This document shows positions 5,650 through 7,063 of a stretch of DNA of 7,063 nt, piece by piece. Each line of letters begins with the position of its first letter. The first letter of the stretch is position 1. The notes under the pieces were generated by a model. It was not told where the DNA came from and searched no databases. It saw only the letters and a program-made list of their open reading frames with translations. The translations under genes were made by a program, and so were the position numbers. The DNA is from Nanobdellota archaeon (GTDB lineage: Archaea > Nanobdellota > Nanobdellia > SCGC-AAA011-G17 > VGLX01), in contig JAUYDG010000113.1 of the NCBI GenBank assembly GCA_030691925.1, positions 1 to 7,063 of the forward strand, in the 5' to 3' direction.

Positions 5650-6942
5650 ATGAACACCTTCAGGTATCTAAAGTTAGCATTTGATATACTGGTACATAGC
5701 AAGTTGAGAAGCTGGCTTTCGATAATCGGTATTGTGATTGGAGTAGCCTCTGTTATCGCTATCATGTCTCTTGGAGAAGGCATGCAACAACAATTAGAAG
5801 AAAGGCTTGGAGGATTAGGAGCGGATATAATCACAATCTCCAAGGGATTTGAAAGAGCCTCTGGACCAGGAGGAGGGTTTAGAGAACATGGAGGAGAACA
5901 AGAAGGAGGAGGAGCCTCAAATGGGGAGTCCTCAAGCAAAGAGCCCAAGAACATCACTGACAGGGACATTCAAGCATTAAAGCTCATACCCAACATTGCT
6001 TACGTAGGAGGAGTCGTTTCTGGAAGAGCAGATACGGAATACTTAAGTGAAACCGCTTCTGTTTCTATACAAGGCGTAGACACAAAAGTCTGGAAGCACA
6101 TGATAACAACAGAGCTGGAATCCGGGAGGTACTTGTCACAAGGAGATAAGAATGTCATCGTGGTAGGTCCTGGCGTCACTCATGGTTTATTCAAACAAGA
6201 TATCCAATTGAACAGGCAAATCATGATAGAAGGGAAACTGTTCAAAGTGGTAGGCATTTTGAAAGAGGCCAGTGGATTTGGTGGCAGCAGCAGAGCTGTT
6301 TACATGCCTATAGAAATGGCCAGAACAGTTTTAGAAAACGTAGGCGATAAAGAGTTTCAATCAATCTCTATTAAGGTTAAAGATGCCAATTTGATTGACG
6401 ACACTGAAACGCAGATAACTAATAAGCTGATGTTAACAAGGGCGGTTAATGAAAAAACAAAAGATTTTACTATTAGCTCTGTTAAGGCAACACAAGAAAC
6501 AATATCGAGCATGCTCAACGCTATGACCTTGTTCTTAGGGGCTATAGCTGCAATATCCTTGCTTGTTGGCGCTGTCGGAATCGCTAATACCATGTTTACC
6601 ACAGTATTGCAGAAGACAAAGGAAATCGGAATCATGAAGGCCGTAGGTGCAAAAAACAGAACGATATTACTGATCTTTTTATTCAACGCTGGAATGATAG
6701 GATTAACTGGAGGGCTTATTGGAGTAGGTCTTGGAATTCTCCTTTCAAAAGGAGTGCCTATTCTTCTGCAGATGGCGACTATACGCCTTGGTGCTGGGTC
6801 TTCAACCATGACCACAGTTGTTACGCCAACATTAGTCCTGTTCGTAACCTCTTTCTCTATGCTCATAGGGCTAATCTCAGGGGTTATCCCGGCACACAGG
6901 GCATCTAAGATGAATCCTGTAGACGCTTTAAGATACGAATAA
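5650..6942 (+). CDS. ABC transporter permease, MacB/FtsX type
   Basis: The 430-residue protein has four predicted TM helices in the type VII ABC arrangement. TM1 (about 21-43, RSWLSIIGIVIGVASVIAIMSLGEG) is followed by a large outer MacB-type periplasmic core domain (about 44-285, with GADIITIS, SIQGVDTKVW, ESGRYLSQGDKNVIVVG and FKVVGILKE). TM2 (about 290-314) leads into the conserved cytoplasmic segment TKEIGIMKAVGAKNRTI (323 onward), the coupling region for the ATPase. TM3 (about 338-362) and TM4 (about 393-415) complete the FtsX domain, and the end PAHRASKMNPVDALRYE is the classic family C-terminus. Length and motif order are normal, so it is complete. A Gly/Glu/Ser-rich insert (about 67-100) in the outer domain is unusual. 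The gene starts two bases after the previous stop with no clear SD, which suggests translational coupling. Families with this fold move or extract envelope molecules by mechanotransmission rather than conventional transport; the substrate here is unknown. Confidence 0.95.
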   Translation: MNTFRYLKLAFDILVHSKLRSWLSIIGIVIGVASVIAIMSLGEGMQQQLEERLGGLGADIITISKGFERASGPGGGFREHGGEQEGGGASNGESSSKEPKNITDRDIQALKLIPNIAYVGGVVSGRADTEYLSETASVSIQGVDTKVWKHMITTELESGRYLSQGDKNVIVVGPGVTHGLFKQDIQLNRQIMIEGKLFKVVGILKEASGFGGSSRAVYMPIEMARTVLENVGDKEFQSISIKVKDANLIDDTETQITNKLMLTRAVNEKTKDFTISSVKATQETISSMLNAMTLFLGAIAAISLLVGAVGIANTMFTTVLQKTKEIGIMKAVGAKNRTILLIFLFNAGMIGLTGGLIGVGLGILLSKGVPILLQMATIRLGAGSSTMTTVVTPTLVLFVTSFSMLIGLISGVIPAHRASKMNPVDALRYE

Positions 6943-6970
6943 GAATTTATTTAGGAATTCTTCAGGTTAT

Positions 6971-6985
6971 CCAAACCTTTAAAAA
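6971..6985 (+). promoter_or_regulatory. Promoter (TATA box) of the aIF2/aIF5B gene
   Basis: TTTAAAAA (6978-6985) sits about 30-37 bases before the ATG at 7015. Initiation near 7005-7010 would give a very short or absent leader, common for archaeal monocistronic genes. It shows that the factor gene has its own promoter, separate from the ABC operon. Confidence 0.5.
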
Positions 6986-7014
6986 GACTCCTCGTCTAAA
7001 AAACTGAGTGAAAC

Positions 7015-7063
7015 ATGGAAAAGACAAGAGCCCCAATATGCACAATAGTAGGCCATGTAGACC
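7015..7063 (+). CDS. infB: Translation initiation factor aIF2/aIF5B (IF-2 family), 5' end only
   Basis: Only 16 residues are visible before the right edge: MEKTRAPICTIVGHVD. The end of this stretch is the beginning of the G1/P-loop of the IF-2 GTPase (GHVDHGKT in the family), and 'R-x-PI-C-T-hydrophobic-GHVD' immediately after the start is how the short archaeal aIF5B proteins begin, without the long N-terminal domain of bacterial IF-2. The product is a GTPase that promotes ribosomal subunit joining and initiator tRNA placement. The start is the first ATG behind a TATA box. The catalytic Lys and the remaining domains lie outside the window, so the call rests on a short but distinctive motif. 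Another TRAFAC translation GTPase is possible but less likely. Confidence 0.8.
   Translation, partial: MEKTRAPICTIVGHVD

Noticed and set aside
6941..6962. AAGAATT/AATTCTT inverted repeat (7-bp stem, 8-base loop) at the permease stop as a terminator
   Set aside because: The stem is entirely A/T except for one pair, overlaps the stop codon and is not followed by a T-run.
7007..7014. AGTGAAAC directly before the aIF2/aIF5B ATG, matching the operator half-site
   Set aside because: It is a single copy with no partner half-site. The same string also occurs inside the permease gene at 6045-6053, so chance is likely.
1..7063. CRISPR array, tRNA/rRNA genes, insertion sequences or attachment sites
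   Set aside because: I saw no regularly spaced repeats with unique spacers, no cloverleaf with a GTTCRA arm, no transposase motifs and no terminal inverted repeats.

Overview
The window reads as a chromosomal piece of an archaeon, most likely a DPANN-type lineage such as Woesearchaeota, Pacearchaeota or a relative. The clues are A/T-rich TATA boxes (TTTATAAA, TTTATATAT, TTTATAT, TTTAAAAA) about 35-70 bases upstream of start codons, AGG/AGA-dominated arginine codons, tightly overlapping (ATGA) genes, T-run terminators, and the first residues of an archaeal-type aIF2/aIF5B translation factor at the right edge. The exact lineage is an inference; no rRNA or long marker gene is present.

Layout. 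(1) 3-284: 3' end of an unrecognised gene cut by the left edge, ending in an imperfect 10-bp tandem repeat. (2) 390-2755: a cell-surface pair. The first gene encodes a 700-residue secreted protein with a signal peptide, a tryptophan/aromatic-rich beta-type domain interrupted by a Thr/Glu-rich insert, and a long charged helical/coiled-coil half. The second, overlapping by ATGA, encodes a small lipoprotein with an acidic Asp/Leu tail. A T-tract terminator follows. (3) 2795-3289, minus strand: a membrane-anchored winged-helix regulator with two TM segments and a cytoplasmic DNA-binding domain. (4) 3290-3441: a divergent promoter region with two TATA boxes and four copies of a GTTTCA/TGAAAC half-site arranged as direct and inverted repeats. 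(5) 3442-6942: a four-gene operon encoding a small single-TM protein with an outward domain, a MacB/LolD-type ABC ATPase, a signal-peptide/C-terminal-TM adaptor of the archaeal S-layer-like (COG1361/CARDB-like) type, and a MacB/FtsX-type permease. (6) 7015-7063: start of the aIF2/aIF5B gene behind its own TATA box.

How the parts may work together. The ATPase and permease form a clear type VII (MacB-like) ABC module. In place of a MacA/HlyD adaptor, the operon carries an anchored S-layer-like protein and a small anchored protein. The divergently encoded membrane regulator, with a short outward loop and a cytoplasmic wHTH, sits next to an array of repeated half-sites flanking the operon promoter. 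The simplest reading is a transmembrane one-component switch that controls an envelope export or envelope-maintenance pump. The neighbouring secreted coiled-coil protein and lipoprotein could be envelope partners, but only proximity suggests this. The regulator/operator/ABC arrangement is the most interesting part of the window.
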